From an uncultured Pseudovibrio sp. (lineage in GTDB: Bacteria > Pseudomonadota > Alphaproteobacteria > Rhizobiales > Stappiaceae), in contig CANMBS010000013.1 in NCBI GenBank assembly GCA_947496145.1, positions 1 through 64,000 of the forward strand: DNA of 64,000 nucleotides. The letters run 5' to 3'. The translations under genes and the position numbers were made by a program. The notes beneath the pieces were generated by a model. That model was given only the letters and a program-made list of their open reading frames with translations, did no database searches and was not told where the DNA came from. Below are positions 54,071 to 63,587 of this stretch, one piece after another; within the stretch, counting starts at the first letter, position 1, and every line of letters starts with the position of its first letter.

Positions 54071-55186
54071 TTATGCGATGCGCATTTCAGAGGATGGATC
54101 AAACGGGATTGCTTTATCCATGTTGATCGCGAAGGGTACGTTCTGACCAGCTGCAACCTGTGCATCTGCACGCATACGCGCATTGCAGTCTTTCCCGCCC
54201 AAAGAAGACATCACGTAGGTGTCAGAACCAGCTGGTTCGGTGACGATAACGCGGTTGGTGATCTGTTCGATATGCCTGGCCTTACGGTCTGCCCCTTCCG
54301 GATCAGTAATCGCTTCCGGGCGGATACCCAGAGTGATTTCCTTCTGATCAAACCCTTTGAGGGCTTCAGTCGGATTAGAGAATCTCAAGTTCACCTGCTC
54401 ACTTAAGCCTGTAGAGAGCTGCGCAAAGATGCCGTCCCCATTGGAAACAACTTTTGCAGGCACCAGATTCATGCTTGGGGAGCCCATAAAGCTGGCCACA
54501 AACAAGTTTGCAGGCGCGTCATAGATCTCTTTTGGTGTGCCAAGTTGCTGAACGTAACCGCCATTCATCACGGCGATGCGTGTGGACAGCGTCATTGCTT
54601 CGATCTGGTCGTGTGTCACGTAAACGATCGTTGTGCCAAGCTTCTGGTGCAGCTTCTTGATCTCTGTACGCATATCAACGCGCAGTTTTGCATCAAGATT
54701 GGAGAGCGGCTCATCGAATAGGAACACGTCGGGGTCACGCACAAGCGCACGGCCCATGGCAACACGCTGGCGCTGGCCGCCTGAGAGCTGGCCCGGTTTA
54801 CGGTTCAGCAATGGCTTGATCTGAAGCATCTCAGCAACTTCATTCATTGCCTTTTCACGCTCAGGCTTGGCAGTACCATGCATTTCCAGCCCAAATGTGA
54901 TGTTCTGGCCAACGGTCATATTCGGGTACAGTGCGTAGGACTGGAACACCATGGCGATGTTACGCTTAGACGGGTGAACCCCGTTCATAGTCTGCCCTTT
55001 AATGGAGATGGTGCCGGAAGTGATATTCTCCAGACCGGCAATCATGTTGAGCAGAGTGGATTTACCGCAACCGGACGGCCCGACGAGAACGAGGAATTCC
55101 CCCTCTTCCACGTCGATATCGATGTTGCGCAGCACCTTTGTAGAGCCGTAAGACTTGGTCGCGTTGTTGATTTTTAAAAAGCTCAT
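54071..55186 (-). CDS. Sugar ABC transporter ATP-binding protein (MalK/UgpC type)
   Basis: This is the energising ATPase of the sugar importer encoded just upstream. It has Walker A GPSGCGKST (about residues 37-45), the Q-loop FQSYALYPNMTV, signature LSGGQRQRVAMGRAL, Walker B VFLFDEPLSNLDA and switch His in THDQIEAM. The C-terminal OB-type regulatory domain of MalK/UgpC proteins follows (about 235-371). Length is 371 aa. It is the last of four minus-strand genes, six bases after the second permease gene. Confidence 0.93.
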   Translation of the reverse strand: MSFLKINNATKSYGSTKVLRNIDIDVEEGEFLVLVGPSGCGKSTLLNMIAGLENITSGTISIKGQTMNGVHPSKRNIAMVFQSYALYPNMTVGQNITFGLEMHGTAKPEREKAMNEVAEMLQIKPLLNRKPGQLSGGQRQRVAMGRALVRDPDVFLFDEPLSNLDAKLRVDMRTEIKKLHQKLGTTIVYVTHDQIEAMTLSTRIAVMNGGYVQQLGTPKEIYDAPANLFVASFMGSPSMNLVPAKVVSNGDGIFAQLSTGLSEQVNLRFSNPTEALKGFDQKEITLGIRPEAITDPEGADRKARHIEQITNRVIVTEPAGSDTYVMSSLGGKDCNARMRADAQVAAGQNVPFAINMDKAIPFDPSSEMRIA

Positions 55187-55191
55187 AGGAC

Positions 55192-56073
55192 TTATCCCTT
55201 CACCGATCCGGCCATCAGGCCTCTTACGAAGTAGCGGCCAGCCACGATGTACACGAGCAGTGTAGGCAATGCGGCGATGATCGCTCCGGCAAAATGAACA
55301 TTATATTCTTTGACGCCCGTTGAAGAGCTGACGAGGTTGTTCAGAGCAACAGTCATTGGCTGACTGTCAAGGTCCGCAAAGGACGCACCAAACAGGAAGT
55401 CATTCCAGATGTTTGTAAACTGCCAGATGACAGAGACCACGATGATTGGGCCTGAGCTTGGCAACATAATGCGCCAGAAGATTCGGAAGAACCCTGCCCC
55501 ATCAATCTGCGCTGCGCGGATCAGCTCTGTTGGAAACACCTGATAATAGTTTCTGAAGTACAGCGTAGTGAAGCCAAGACCGTAGACCACATGCACCAGA
55601 ACAAGACCCGGTGTGGAACCCGCGATGCCAAGGAAGCCAAGAACTCGTGCCATCGGGATCAGAACGATCTGGAACGGAATGAAGCAGGCAAACAGCATCA
55701 GGCCGAACAGAATGGTGTCTCCCTTAAAACGCCATTTGGTCAGGACGTAACCATTCAAAGCCCCCAGAACGGTTGAGATCGCGACTGCCGGGAACACCAT
55801 CTTCAGGGAATTCCAGAAATAAGGCTTCAAACCTGTTGCTTCAACGCCGACCTGAGCACTGTTCCAGGCCTTTAGCCACGGTTCTAAGGTAAAGACCTGC
55901 GGTAACGACATCATGTTACCACCTGTGATCTCAGAGAGCGGCTTTACGGAGTTGATGACCATAATGCCAAATGGCAACAGATAAAACAGTGCGAACAGGA
56001 TCAGTAGCAGGTAGATAAATGTGCGTGTAATACGGCCCGTGTTGATGGCAGTTTCTGTCGAGGCTACGGACAT
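55192..56073 (-). CDS. Sugar ABC transporter permease (MalG type)
   Basis: One of the two inner-membrane channel subunits of the sugar importer. Six hydrophobic segments are visible; the coupling EAA loop is near residue 190 (ELIRAAQIDGAGFFRIFWRIMLP), which docks on the ATPase. The N-terminus is a short cytoplasmic tail before LLLILFALFYLLPFGIMV. Length 293 aa is typical of the second permease. It shares one base with the preceding permease gene and ends next to the ATPase gene. Confidence 0.93.
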   Translation of the reverse strand: MSVASTETAINTGRITRTFIYLLLILFALFYLLPFGIMVINSVKPLSEITGGNMMSLPQVFTLEPWLKAWNSAQVGVEATGLKPYFWNSLKMVFPAVAISTVLGALNGYVLTKWRFKGDTILFGLMLFACFIPFQIVLIPMARVLGFLGIAGSTPGLVLVHVVYGLGFTTLYFRNYYQVFPTELIRAAQIDGAGFFRIFWRIMLPSSGPIIVVSVIWQFTNIWNDFLFGASFADLDSQPMTVALNNLVSSSTGVKEYNVHFAGAIIAALPTLLVYIVAGRYFVRGLMAGSVKG

Positions 56074-57014
56074 TATTTCTTCTCCCGCAGTTCGGCATAA
56101 AGATACGGCACCATGATCGCAGCGATGGTCATGAGCATGATCACAGCAGAACTGGCACCGATGCCCATCTGGTTGCGCGTGAAGGTGTAGGAGTACATGA
56201 AGGTTGCGGGTACTTCAGTTGCACGGCCCGGTCCACCACCTGTCAGAGCTACGACAAGGTCATAGGACTTAATGGCAAGGTGAGACAGGATCACGAATGC
56301 GGACAGGAATGCGGGGCGCAGCTGGGGGATGATGATGCGGCGGTACATGTTCCAGTTGGAGGCACCATCGATCTGGGCTGCTTTGAGAACTTCGTTGTCG
56401 ATACCACGCAGGCCAGCAAGGAACATGGCCATAACGAAGCCACTTGTTTGCCAGACGGCAGCAATCACGACGGTATAGATTGCAAAGTCGCGGTTCTTGA
56501 TCCAGTCAAACTGGAAGCTCTCCCAGCCCCACAAATGCATAGTGTGTTCAAGGCCGATGCCCGGATCGAGGAACCATTTCCAGGCCGTACCAGTCACGAT
56601 GAAACTGAGCGCCATGGGATACAGGAAGATTGGGCGCAAGAAGCCTTCACCACGGATCTTCTGGTCCAGAAAAATCGCAAGACTCAGGCCAATGGCCGTA
56701 CAGATTGCAATGTACAGACCGGCGAAGATGCCGAGGTTTTTGATGGCAATGGACCAATGCCGGAGCCGGAACAGCTTTTCATAGTTCTCCAGTCCTACCC
56801 AGTCATAAACTGGCAGAATGCGGCTTCCGGTGAAGGAGAGGTATACGGAGAAAATAATGAATCCGTAGACGAAGACCAGAATCAAAGCCAAAGAGGGTGA
56901 AAGCACCAGTTTGGGAATGAGATTTTGTAGTCTTGTCCGCAAGTCCGGTTTAACTGCCGTTGGCGTCGCGTAGTCAGCGGCCATAGCAACGGATGAAGTG
57001 GTCTGGTCGACCAT
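56073..57014 (-). CDS. Sugar ABC transporter permease (MalF type)
   Basis: The first channel subunit of the sugar importer. It has an N-terminal cytoplasmic extension of about 30 residues, then six membrane helices beginning at LSPSLALILVFVYGFIIF. The EAA loop reads EVLKAAQIDGASNWNMYRRIIIP (about residue 210). Length 313 aa is usual for this subunit in glucose-type importers. It lies 67 bp after the binding-protein gene, beyond a terminator-like hairpin, and shares a base with the next permease gene. Confidence 0.93.
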   Translation of the reverse strand: MVDQTTSSVAMAADYATPTAVKPDLRTRLQNLIPKLVLSPSLALILVFVYGFIIFSVYLSFTGSRILPVYDWVGLENYEKLFRLRHWSIAIKNLGIFAGLYIAICTAIGLSLAIFLDQKIRGEGFLRPIFLYPMALSFIVTGTAWKWFLDPGIGLEHTMHLWGWESFQFDWIKNRDFAIYTVVIAAVWQTSGFVMAMFLAGLRGIDNEVLKAAQIDGASNWNMYRRIIIPQLRPAFLSAFVILSHLAIKSYDLVVALTGGGPGRATEVPATFMYSYTFTRNQMGIGASSAVIMLMTIAAIMVPYLYAELREKK

Positions 57015-57047
57015 GATCCCTGCCCCCAGATAATACGTTGCTTTGGG

Positions 57048-57074
57048 AAAAATGGGGCCAGTACACCGGCCCCA
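57048..57074 (-). terminator. Partial terminator between binding protein and permease genes
   Basis: On the minus strand, TGGGGCC / GGCCCCA (plus positions 57053-57059 and 57068-57074) form a seven-base stem with an eight-base loop, followed by TTTTT. It comes directly after the binding-protein gene. Such weak terminators in sugar-transport operons let the periplasmic binding protein be made in excess over the membrane parts. Confidence 0.7.
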
Positions 57075-57081
57075 CTTATAA

Positions 57082-58332
57082 TTACTTCGCGATGGAGACA
57101 GCGTCTACCAGCTCTTCAACAGCGGTAGCGGAGTCGTATTCACCGTTAAAGTGTGCGGTTACAACGTCATAAATGGCGTTTTTCACGGATGCAGGTACAG
57201 AGTAGCCGTGTGCCATGGAACCGAAGAGGTTACCGCTTGCAGCAGCTGCAGACAGGTCTTTCATGCCCTGTTTTGCACATGCATCAAACGCTTCGTCGGA
57301 AACGTCGGTACGTGCAGGAACGGACCCCTTCACCACGTTAAACGCAGACTGGAACGATGGAGACAGGATCGCGCTTGCCAGAGCTGCCTGCTCTTTGGAA
57401 ACAGAGCCACCCTGATCGAACATTGCAAACTGGTCTGCGTTGAAAGTGACCTGTTTCTGGGTCCCCGGGAAGCGGAAGCAGAGGAAGTCTTCGTCCGGTT
57501 TTTTGCCAGCGCCGAGGAACTCACCTTTTGCCCAGTCGCCCATCATCTGAAAGCCTGCTTCGCCATTGATTACCATTGCAGTTGCAAGGTTCCAGTCACG
57601 GCCCGAGAAGTTCTCATCAACATTCGCGCGCAGGACTGCCATGCGGTCGAACGCTTCTTTCATGGTGTCGGAACCAAGAGTGGTTTCGTCCAGGTCGATG
57701 AGTGCAGCCTTATAGAAGTCCGGGCCACCCGTGCTCATGACAATTGCGTCGAACAGAGTTGCGTCCTGCCAGGCCTGACCACCGTGTGCCAGTGGTGTTA
57801 CGCCAGCTGCTTTCAGCTTATCAAGCGCTGCGGTGAACTCTTCCCAAGTGGTTGGTGCAGCAATACCGTGCTTGTCCAGCACTGCTTTGTTTGCCCATAC
57901 CCAGTTGGTGGAGTGTACGTTCACTGGCGCAGCGATCCATTTGCCATCGTACTTCGCAAAACGCTGAAGAGCTTCCGGAATAACTTTATCCCAGCCTTCT
58001 TTTGCAGCAACTTCATTCAGGTCAGCCAGAGCGCCTTCTTTCGCCCAGTCCTGAATGTCGAAACCCAGCATCTGCACTGCAGTTGGTGCATTGTTTGCAG
58101 TGACACGAGCACGCAGAACTGTCATAGCGGCAACACCGCTACCACCTGCAACAGGCATATCTGCCCAACCGATGCCCTGAGATTCCAAATCTTCCTTGAG
58201 AACGTTAAGCGCAGCTGCTTCACCACCTGAAGTCCACCAGTGCAGCACTTCTACGTCTGCTGCCAAAGATGTACCTGCGGTTGCTGCCAGCAACGCCAGA
58301 GCGGATGTGGTTTTCACTAGTAGCTTGTGCAT
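57082..58332 (-). CDS. Sugar ABC transporter substrate-binding protein (glucose/mannose type)
   Basis: This periplasmic solute-binding protein of the cluster 1 sugar family captures the sugar for the importer. A signal peptide ([24 protein letters not shown]) is followed by [20 protein letters not shown], the start typical of the Pseudomonas GtsA/GltB glucose-binding proteins. Further blocks are [17 protein letters not shown] and the aromatic-rich [12 protein letters not shown]. The start ATG 58332 has GGGAGG six bases upstream; an in-frame start at 58350 would spoil the signal peptide. Length is 416 aa. It is the first gene of the operon and is controlled from the divergent promoter region. 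Confidence 0.92.
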   Translation of the reverse strand: MHKLLVKTTSALALLAATAGTSLAADVEVLHWWTSGGEAAALNVLKEDLESQGIGWADMPVAGGSGVAAMTVLRARVTANNAPTAVQMLGFDIQDWAKEGALADLNEVAAKEGWDKVIPEALQRFAKYDGKWIAAPVNVHSTNWVWANKAVLDKHGIAAPTTWEEFTAALDKLKAAGVTPLAHGGQAWQDATLFDAIVMSTGGPDFYKAALIDLDETTLGSDTMKEAFDRMAVLRANVDENFSGRDWNLATAMVINGEAGFQMMGDWAKGEFLGAGKKPDEDFLCFRFPGTQKQVTFNADQFAMFDQGGSVSKEQAALASAILSPSFQSAFNVVKGSVPARTDVSDEAFDACAKQGMKDLSAAAASGNLFGSMAHGYSVPASVKNAIYDVVTAHFNGEYDSATAVEELVDAVSIAK

Positions 58333-58389
58333 GTGTTGCCTCCCGATCACAACTTAAATTTCTACACAAAAATACGACTAACATATCAC

Positions 58390-58419
58390 TTATAACGTTA
58401 TAAATATCAGTTCTGTCAA
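58390..58419 (-). promoter_or_regulatory. Promoter of the sugar ABC operon with an overlapping operator
   Basis: On the minus strand a consensus TTGACA (plus 58414-58419) stands 18 bases before TTATAA (plus 58390-58395). The -10 box is part of a perfect 14-bp palindrome, TTATAACGTTATAA (58390-58403), with the central CG typical of LacI-family operators. A repressor bound here would block RNA polymerase. The divergent LacI-family gene is the obvious regulator. Confidence 0.7.
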
Positions 58420-58489
58420 TGCCAAAAGTGAAGCCATTGACTTGAATGATCTTTTTTGTATCAAATGTTACGTGAAGACAATATTGCAT

Positions 58490-58498
58490 CGTTATAAC
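58490..58498. promoter_or_regulatory. Second candidate operator, near the LacI-family gene
   Basis: CGTTATAAC repeats the CGTTATAA core of the palindrome at 58390-58403 and contains the palindrome GTTATAAC. It is about 40 bases before the regulator start codon, so it could mediate autoregulation or a DNA loop with the first site 95 bases away. Confidence 0.45.
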
Positions 58499-58537
58499 AA
58501 AAATTCAGGTGACTTGCATAAGGTAAGCTAGATTTAC

Positions 58538-59596
58538 ATGCCGACAAAAAAGCCAGGAAACTCCTCCTCTCAACCGACCTCGAAGCCTACTCAGAAGACA
58601 ATTGCAGAGATCACTGGTCTTGCGGTGACAACTGTTTCCCGGGCGCTCAAGGGAGATGACAAGATTGCACAGGCCACCCGCCTGCGCGTAAATAAAGTTG
58701 CAGATGAGATTGGCTATTTTCCAGACCCGGCGGCACAGCGACTACGCACTGGAAAGACCAAAATTGTTTCCCTGATACTCGACCCTCACAACGAGATTCT
58801 TGGATTTGGAAATTCTCTGATCACTGGCGTTGCGCACAGATTAGCTTCTACCGACTACCATCTGAATATCACTCCGCAGTTCCTTCAGGAGGATCCCATG
58901 GAACCGGTGGAGCATATTGTACGCAACAGACTGGCTGATGGCCTTATCCTTTCAAGAACCTGCCCATTTGATGAGCGTGTACGCTTCTTGCGGGAGCGCA
59001 ACTTTCCTTTTGCCACGCATGGACGGACTGAGTTTGGCTATCAACATTCTTATGTGGACTATGACAATGAGAAATTCGCATATGAATCGGTCTTGCGACT
59101 GATGCAAAAAGGACGTCGGCGCATTTGCATAATTTTACCCCCGGCCCAGTTCACATTCTGCCAGCATCTGAATTATGGCTATATGCGTGCAATCCGGCAG
59201 CAGGGGCTGGACTGTCATATTCCCAAGGGCATTACACTCGACTCGGACATGCCAGAGGTTTTTGAGTGGGCGCAGTCCATTGTTCAACAAGAGAATGCTC
59301 CAGATGGCTTTATCTGTCCGGGTGAGACATCATTCCTTGCCATTGCAAATGCCTATCGTCAGGCAGGAAAGGAGCGAGGCCGGGATTTTGATGCGGTTGT
59401 GAAGTCAAGCTCCACCACCCTCAACCAGATTGATCCTCATATTGATACGATCAATGAAGACATTCAGGAGGCAGGTCTGTTGCTGGCAACAAACCTGTTA
59501 AAAGCCATGGAGCAGCCGGAAGGTCCCTTTGCTCAGACCATTCAAAATCCTGAAATTACGTTTGAACCACTGAAGACCAACAGAACTGATCGCTAA
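58538..59596 (+). CDS. LacI-family transcriptional regulator
   Basis: This DNA-binding sugar sensor probably controls the divergent ABC operon. The N-terminal helix-turn-helix reads TIAEITGLAVTTVSRALKGDDKIAQATR (about residues 20-47), followed by the hinge VADEIGYFPDPAAQRLRTGKT. The rest is a periplasmic-binding-protein-like effector domain (LADGLILSRT, YGYMRAIRQQG). It resembles AglR-type regulators of alphaproteobacterial sugar uptake. Length 352 aa. A 20-residue Ser/Thr/Lys-rich N-terminal extension precedes the usual start. Its end overlaps the convergent HD-domain gene by four bases. Confidence 0.92.
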   Translation: MPTKKPGNSSSQPTSKPTQKTIAEITGLAVTTVSRALKGDDKIAQATRLRVNKVADEIGYFPDPAAQRLRTGKTKIVSLILDPHNEILGFGNSLITGVAHRLASTDYHLNITPQFLQEDPMEPVEHIVRNRLADGLILSRTCPFDERVRFLRERNFPFATHGRTEFGYQHSYVDYDNEKFAYESVLRLMQKGRRRICIILPPAQFTFCQHLNYGYMRAIRQQGLDCHIPKGITLDSDMPEVFEWAQSIVQQENAPDGFICPGETSFLAIANAYRQAGKERGRDFDAVVKSSSTTLNQIDPHIDTINEDIQEAGLLLATNLLKAMEQPEGPFAQTIQNPEITFEPLKTNRTDR

Positions 59597-60285
59597 GAGT
59601 GAGACAGTGCGGTCTCTTCATCAATCCAGAGTTCATTTTCAACCGGATAAGTGAAGCCTGTTTCATTTGCCAGTTGCTTTAAAAAAGCAATCATGAAGTC
59701 AGTGCGTTCACGAGCGACCTGCCGTCCCTCTTCTGTCTGCATGGTCTTGTGAAGCTTTAGCAACTTCAACGCGAAATGATCAACCCCGTATGACTTATCA
59801 TCAAGTTTGCGGTGTTCTGCAAACAGATCACCACCATGGAAGAGATTGGAATCCATAGCTTTTGCAATGTAGAAGGTCCGCGCGATGCCAATTGCACCCA
59901 GAGATTCTAACCTATCTGCATCCTGCAATATTTTTGCTTCAATGCTCTGCGGAGTAAGGCTGGCAGAAAAACTATGAGCTTCTATCGCGTGCTTGATCTG
60001 ATCAATTTTCATTGAGCTTACACCCAACTCACGAAGGATTGGCTCTGCAGCATCTGCCGAGTATCTGGAGGCTTTTGAGCGGTCAGGTGAATTCTTGGGG
60101 ACATTCACCAGATCATGCAGGTAGGCAGCAGCAATGAGTACTTCTTTATCCCCTTCACCCCGGCGTTCTGCGATTTCCAGAGCGGCCAATTTTACCCGGC
60201 GTGCGTGGTAAACATCATGACTGGCATCCTCACTGCCATCATGGGCTTTCAGTGCGGTTTCCAGTTTCTTCTCAAACTCAATCAT
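59593..60285 (-). CDS. HD-domain phosphohydrolase
   Basis: A cytoplasmic metal-dependent phosphohydrolase of the HD superfamily, similar in layout to YedJ/uncharacterised HD hydrolases. The metal ligands are seen as H in SHDVYHARRV, HD in AAYLHDLVN, and the final Asp in LQDADRLESLGAIG. Length 230 aa is typical. The natural substrate is unknown; nucleotides are common for this class. It converges with and overlaps the LacI-family gene by four bases, and it follows the alkaline phosphatase gene on the same strand after 151 bp. Confidence 0.88.
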   Translation of the reverse strand: MIEFEKKLETALKAHDGSEDASHDVYHARRVKLAALEIAERRGEGDKEVLIAAAYLHDLVNVPKNSPDRSKASRYSADAAEPILRELGVSSMKIDQIKHAIEAHSFSASLTPQSIEAKILQDADRLESLGAIGIARTFYIAKAMDSNLFHGGDLFAEHRKLDDKSYGVDHFALKLLKLHKTMQTEEGRQVARERTDFMIAFLKQLANETGFTYPVENELWIDEETALSHS

Positions 60286-60436
60286 AAAAACTCACAGTGC
60301 AGCTATGGGATGGCAAACTTAAGCCAATGCCACTTTCATTTCGAGTAGTCCATGAAGGTACCCCCCAGGATTTCGCAGATCACATGCTTCGCAAAACCCT
60401 CCATATTGTCTCTGCTGTTTTGGTAACACGCGAATA

Positions 60437-61927
60437 TTATTCCTTTCTGCTTGCCGCATAAGTCATAACGTTGAATATGTAATTCTGCTCAATTGTTCCC
60501 GTAAATAAGTGTGCCCACGGGCCTCTTGCGTAAAGCGCTACATCCTCACCTGAATGTGTCTCTGAAGCTATGGGAAGCAAGGACTGCTGCTTATAATCCG
60601 GACCCGTCGCCTCCTCCTGACTAATTACGGGGCGAGTACCAGTCCAGCTGTTTTCTTCTGTCAGAATTGAGCCTGGTCCATTTAAGTAGCCCGCTACTGA
60701 ATATGGTTTACCATCAAGCATTAAGTTCAGTTCATCAGTGTGTTTGGTACCATTGTTGTCTATCCCCATGCACAGTCCGTTGATTGGAGATCCGCGCCCG
60801 CAATAGCCGTTGAAGGAAAGAGTATGTGCATGATCTGCGGTCACAATTATCAGCGTATCCTGATCACTTGTCATCTCTTCGGCCATGGCAACAGCTTCGG
60901 CAAAGGCTATGCCATCTGTGAGTGCCCGGTAGAGATTTCCGGCATGGTTCGCATGATCGATGCGTCCACCTTCAACAGTTAAATAGAAACCTTTTTCGTT
61001 ATCTTTGAGTGCATTGATGGTCCATTTTACCATTTCGGCAAGAGATGGCTGGTTGGTGCGATCATATTCATATTGCATGTGACTGGCTGCAAAGACACCC
61101 AGTGCAGGTTTACCGGCTTTGACATCCAGAGCCTGAAATGAGGCTTCATCCCACGCATAGGTCGCTCCAAAGTCCTTTGCTTCCTTAATCAGATTGCGAC
61201 CATCCCGACGGTTTCCCGGTGTGCCCTCAATTGTTTTCACCGTATCTGGAAGCATATAGCGCTGCCCTCCTCCCATCGCCACATTGATGGTTCCAGCTTT
61301 GATCTGATCAAGGAGCTGCACCGCGATATCAGGAACCTTACATCCTTCAGGCACTTTGGTATCGTCTTCAAACCGACGGCTGGCGACATGAGCATAAGCA
61401 GCGGCTGGTGTTGCATCTGTCAAACTGGTCGTTGTGATTATACCAACAGACTTCCCGGCGGCTGAGAGGGCTTCTGCGATGCTGGTAACACGAGCAGTTT
61501 CAACGGCAGAGCAGTCTCCTACATTTAGCGTTTCATCAACGCCCAGAACTCCGGCTTTGGTTTTTACTCCGGAATGAAAAGCTGTGGCGGTACCTGCTGA
61601 GTCTGGAGTTTGAGCGTTCACATTGTATGTTTTAACCAGTGCACCATAAGGAAATCTCTCTTGAGGGAGAACATTTTCTTCCCCTAACATATCCTTCTGC
61701 TGGCCTTGAAAAATGCGCGTGGCATAGTTGGTGGCGATCCCGTTTCCGTCTGCGATCATCAAAATGATATTCTTGGCGGGCTTTGTGATGGGTTGTTCAG
61801 CCAATCTTTTTTGAAGCTCGAACTCTGCCTCTTCGAACCAATGATTGTTTTTTTGAGAAAACTCGACTTCTGCCAATGTGATGGTAGTGGAACAGGTTAA
61901 CAGAACCGCAGCAAATGTCGCTCTCAT
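60437..61927 (-). CDS. Alkaline phosphatase
   Basis: A secreted alkaline phosphatase releasing phosphate from phosphomonoesters in the periplasm. A signal peptide (about residues 1-19) precedes the domain. The metal site Asp is in ILMIADGNG, the phosphorylated Ser is in TPDSAGTATAFHSG, and further metal ligands are in EGGRIDHANHAG and TADHAHTLSFNG. Length is 496 aa. I saw no clear Pho box upstream, so phosphate control is not shown. No phosphate transporter is nearby. Confidence 0.94.
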   Translation of the reverse strand: MRATFAAVLLTCSTTITLAEVEFSQKNNHWFEEAEFELQKRLAEQPITKPAKNIILMIADGNGIATNYATRIFQGQQKDMLGEENVLPQERFPYGALVKTYNVNAQTPDSAGTATAFHSGVKTKAGVLGVDETLNVGDCSAVETARVTSIAEALSAAGKSVGIITTTSLTDATPAAAYAHVASRRFEDDTKVPEGCKVPDIAVQLLDQIKAGTINVAMGGGQRYMLPDTVKTIEGTPGNRRDGRNLIKEAKDFGATYAWDEASFQALDVKAGKPALGVFAASHMQYEYDRTNQPSLAEMVKWTINALKDNEKGFYLTVEGGRIDHANHAGNLYRALTDGIAFAEAVAMAEEMTSDQDTLIIVTADHAHTLSFNGYCGRGSPINGLCMGIDNNGTKHTDELNLMLDGKPYSVAGYLNGPGSILTEENSWTGTRPVISQEEATGPDYKQQSLLPIASETHSGEDVALYARGPWAHLFTGTIEQNYIFNVMTYAASRKE

Positions 61928-62146
61928 CTCAAGCCCTCAACAAGTGGTGTTTTGAAGGCTGGTGTAGTTTACAATTCTTAGGGATTGCTTTGGTGAACAC
62001 ACTGAATTCGAATTAGATTTCGCCTTGATTGCATCTAATGCCCTCGACTGCGACAATCCCGCGCAATACATAGTTTTATGTAGCCCTGACAGGCTTCGTG
62101 TTTCAAACTCGTCTTTTTGAGCTTGCGATCTTCGAAGGGGAACGAT

Positions 62147-63466
62147 TTGAGCGAGATAGACGAATTACTGCCAGTTACAAACGAGAAGCAGCAATTTCCG
62201 GAGCATCCATTGCGTCAGGCAATTTTAGAAGAAGTGCATGCCCGACCATTTGTGCCAATCCACGGAGAATGGCAAATACGACAATATGCCTTTATGGTTG
62301 AACAAGATCAAAGGCAGCTTGAGAAGGATAAACTTTACCGTTTCATCAAGGATGAAACAGGCACCTCCTTTAACTCTGGCGAACACTACTTTCATCATGC
62401 CTTTGAGCAGTATTCATTGCGATGGGAACAGCATAGCGAGTTTTCAACCTATGCCATTGAGACAGCAGTTTCTGACAACGGGCACTCTCAAACCTCTTCA
62501 GAGAACTCTTTGTTTTTATTGGAAAAACTTGGAGCACCGGGGGAACTGATTGCCGCTGTCGAGCTCACGATCAAACAGACCGATCATGCTTTTTCTGAGG
62601 AGCTGCTCGATGGTTTTGATCCGTCGAGTCTCAGCATTTCACGAGTGACTTCTGAACGTGCAACACTGGTGACAGATTTTCAGGCAAGTGAAGATGGTGT
62701 GATTTCCTTTCTCCTTCTCGATCATGGGCTTTCACCTCTTGAACTGGGAGCAACAGTGAGGCGTGTTCTGGAGCTGGAAACTTACAGAACTCTTTCCTTA
62801 CTTGGACTTTATGAGGCCCGAAAGCAGCAAAAAATTGTAAGCCGTATTGAGCGAGAACTGGTACAAATTACCTCTCAGTTGCGCAATTCAGGGAGCCAGG
62901 AACCCAACTCATTGGCACATAATGAAGAATTGCTTGCGGACTTATCTGCTCTTGCAGCAGATTTAGAGGCGGCGGCAATGGAAAGCCTGTTTCGCTTTGG
63001 TGCAACTCGTGCCTACTCTGACATCGTGCGGCGGAGGCTGGAAACACTTGGGGAAACGCATCTTTCAGGTTACGACATGATTGGTCGTTTTCTTAATCGC
63101 CGGCTTGCACCTGCTATGCAAACCTGCCGGGCAATTGAGGAGCGGCAGGCCAATTTATCGCGAAAACTAACCCGTGCCGTTGGATTACTGCGTGCTCGTG
63201 TGGATGTGGAATTAGAACGGCAGAACCGGGATCTTCTTAGTTCCATGGATCAGCGGGCAAAGTTTCAGTTACGTTTGCAGGAGACAGTGGAAGGTCTTTC
63301 TATTGCAGCCATCTCTTATTATGTCATCAGCCTGATTGGCTATGCACTTAAGGGAGCGAAAGCTCTTGGGTCACCGCTCGATCCTGCCGTTGGAATGGCT
63401 GCCTCGGTTCCATTTGTAGTGGGTGTTCTGTGGTATTTCCTGAGAAAACTGAAAGCCAATCATTGA
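62147..63466 (+). CDS. DUF3422 family membrane-anchored protein
   Basis: The protein belongs to DUF3422, whose function is unknown. The signature HPLRQAILEEVHARPF is at the start of the domain. A long soluble region with coiled-coil helices (about residues 220-370) leads to two C-terminal membrane helices (about 385-405 and 412-432), so it is probably tail-anchored in the inner membrane. The start is set at TTG 62147, with AAGGGGA just upstream; the longer frame from TTG 62117 has no ribosome-binding site. Length is then 439 aa. It stands alone and ends before a good terminator. Confidence 0.88.
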   Translation: MSEIDELLPVTNEKQQFPEHPLRQAILEEVHARPFVPIHGEWQIRQYAFMVEQDQRQLEKDKLYRFIKDETGTSFNSGEHYFHHAFEQYSLRWEQHSEFSTYAIETAVSDNGHSQTSSENSLFLLEKLGAPGELIAAVELTIKQTDHAFSEELLDGFDPSSLSISRVTSERATLVTDFQASEDGVISFLLLDHGLSPLELGATVRRVLELETYRTLSLLGLYEARKQQKIVSRIERELVQITSQLRNSGSQEPNSLAHNEELLADLSALAADLEAAAMESLFRFGATRAYSDIVRRRLETLGETHLSGYDMIGRFLNRRLAPAMQTCRAIEERQANLSRKLTRAVGLLRARVDVELERQNRDLLSSMDQRAKFQLRLQETVEGLSIAAISYYVISLIGYALKGAKALGSPLDPAVGMAASVPFVVGVLWYFLRKLKANH

Positions 63467-63557
63467 GGGTAATACGGCTTTATCATAGTACTCAGAGTTA
63501 TGGTGCTTTTCGCAACTATTTCAACGTATTGGCGTTAAATTCATAAAATGAAGTGTG

Positions 63558-63581
63558 GCGGGCAGCAGGCTGCCCGCTTTT
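63558..63581 (+). terminator. Rho-independent terminator after the DUF3422 gene
   Basis: GCGGGCAG (63558-63565) and CTGCCCGC (63570-63577) form a perfect eight-base stem with loop CAGG, followed by TTTT. It lies seven bases from the stop of the convergent dehydrogenase and may serve both genes. Confidence 0.8.
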
Positions 63582-63587
63582 GCTGTG

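Noticed and set aside
57151-58230. Long plus-strand reading frame of 359 codons opposite the sugar-binding protein
   Set aside because: It mirrors a well-supported binding-protein gene; the Cys/His-rich translation has no recognisable features.
61928-62116. Pho box upstream of the alkaline phosphatase gene
   Set aside because: Only a single CCTGACAG-like stretch is seen, with no tandem CTGTCAT repeats.
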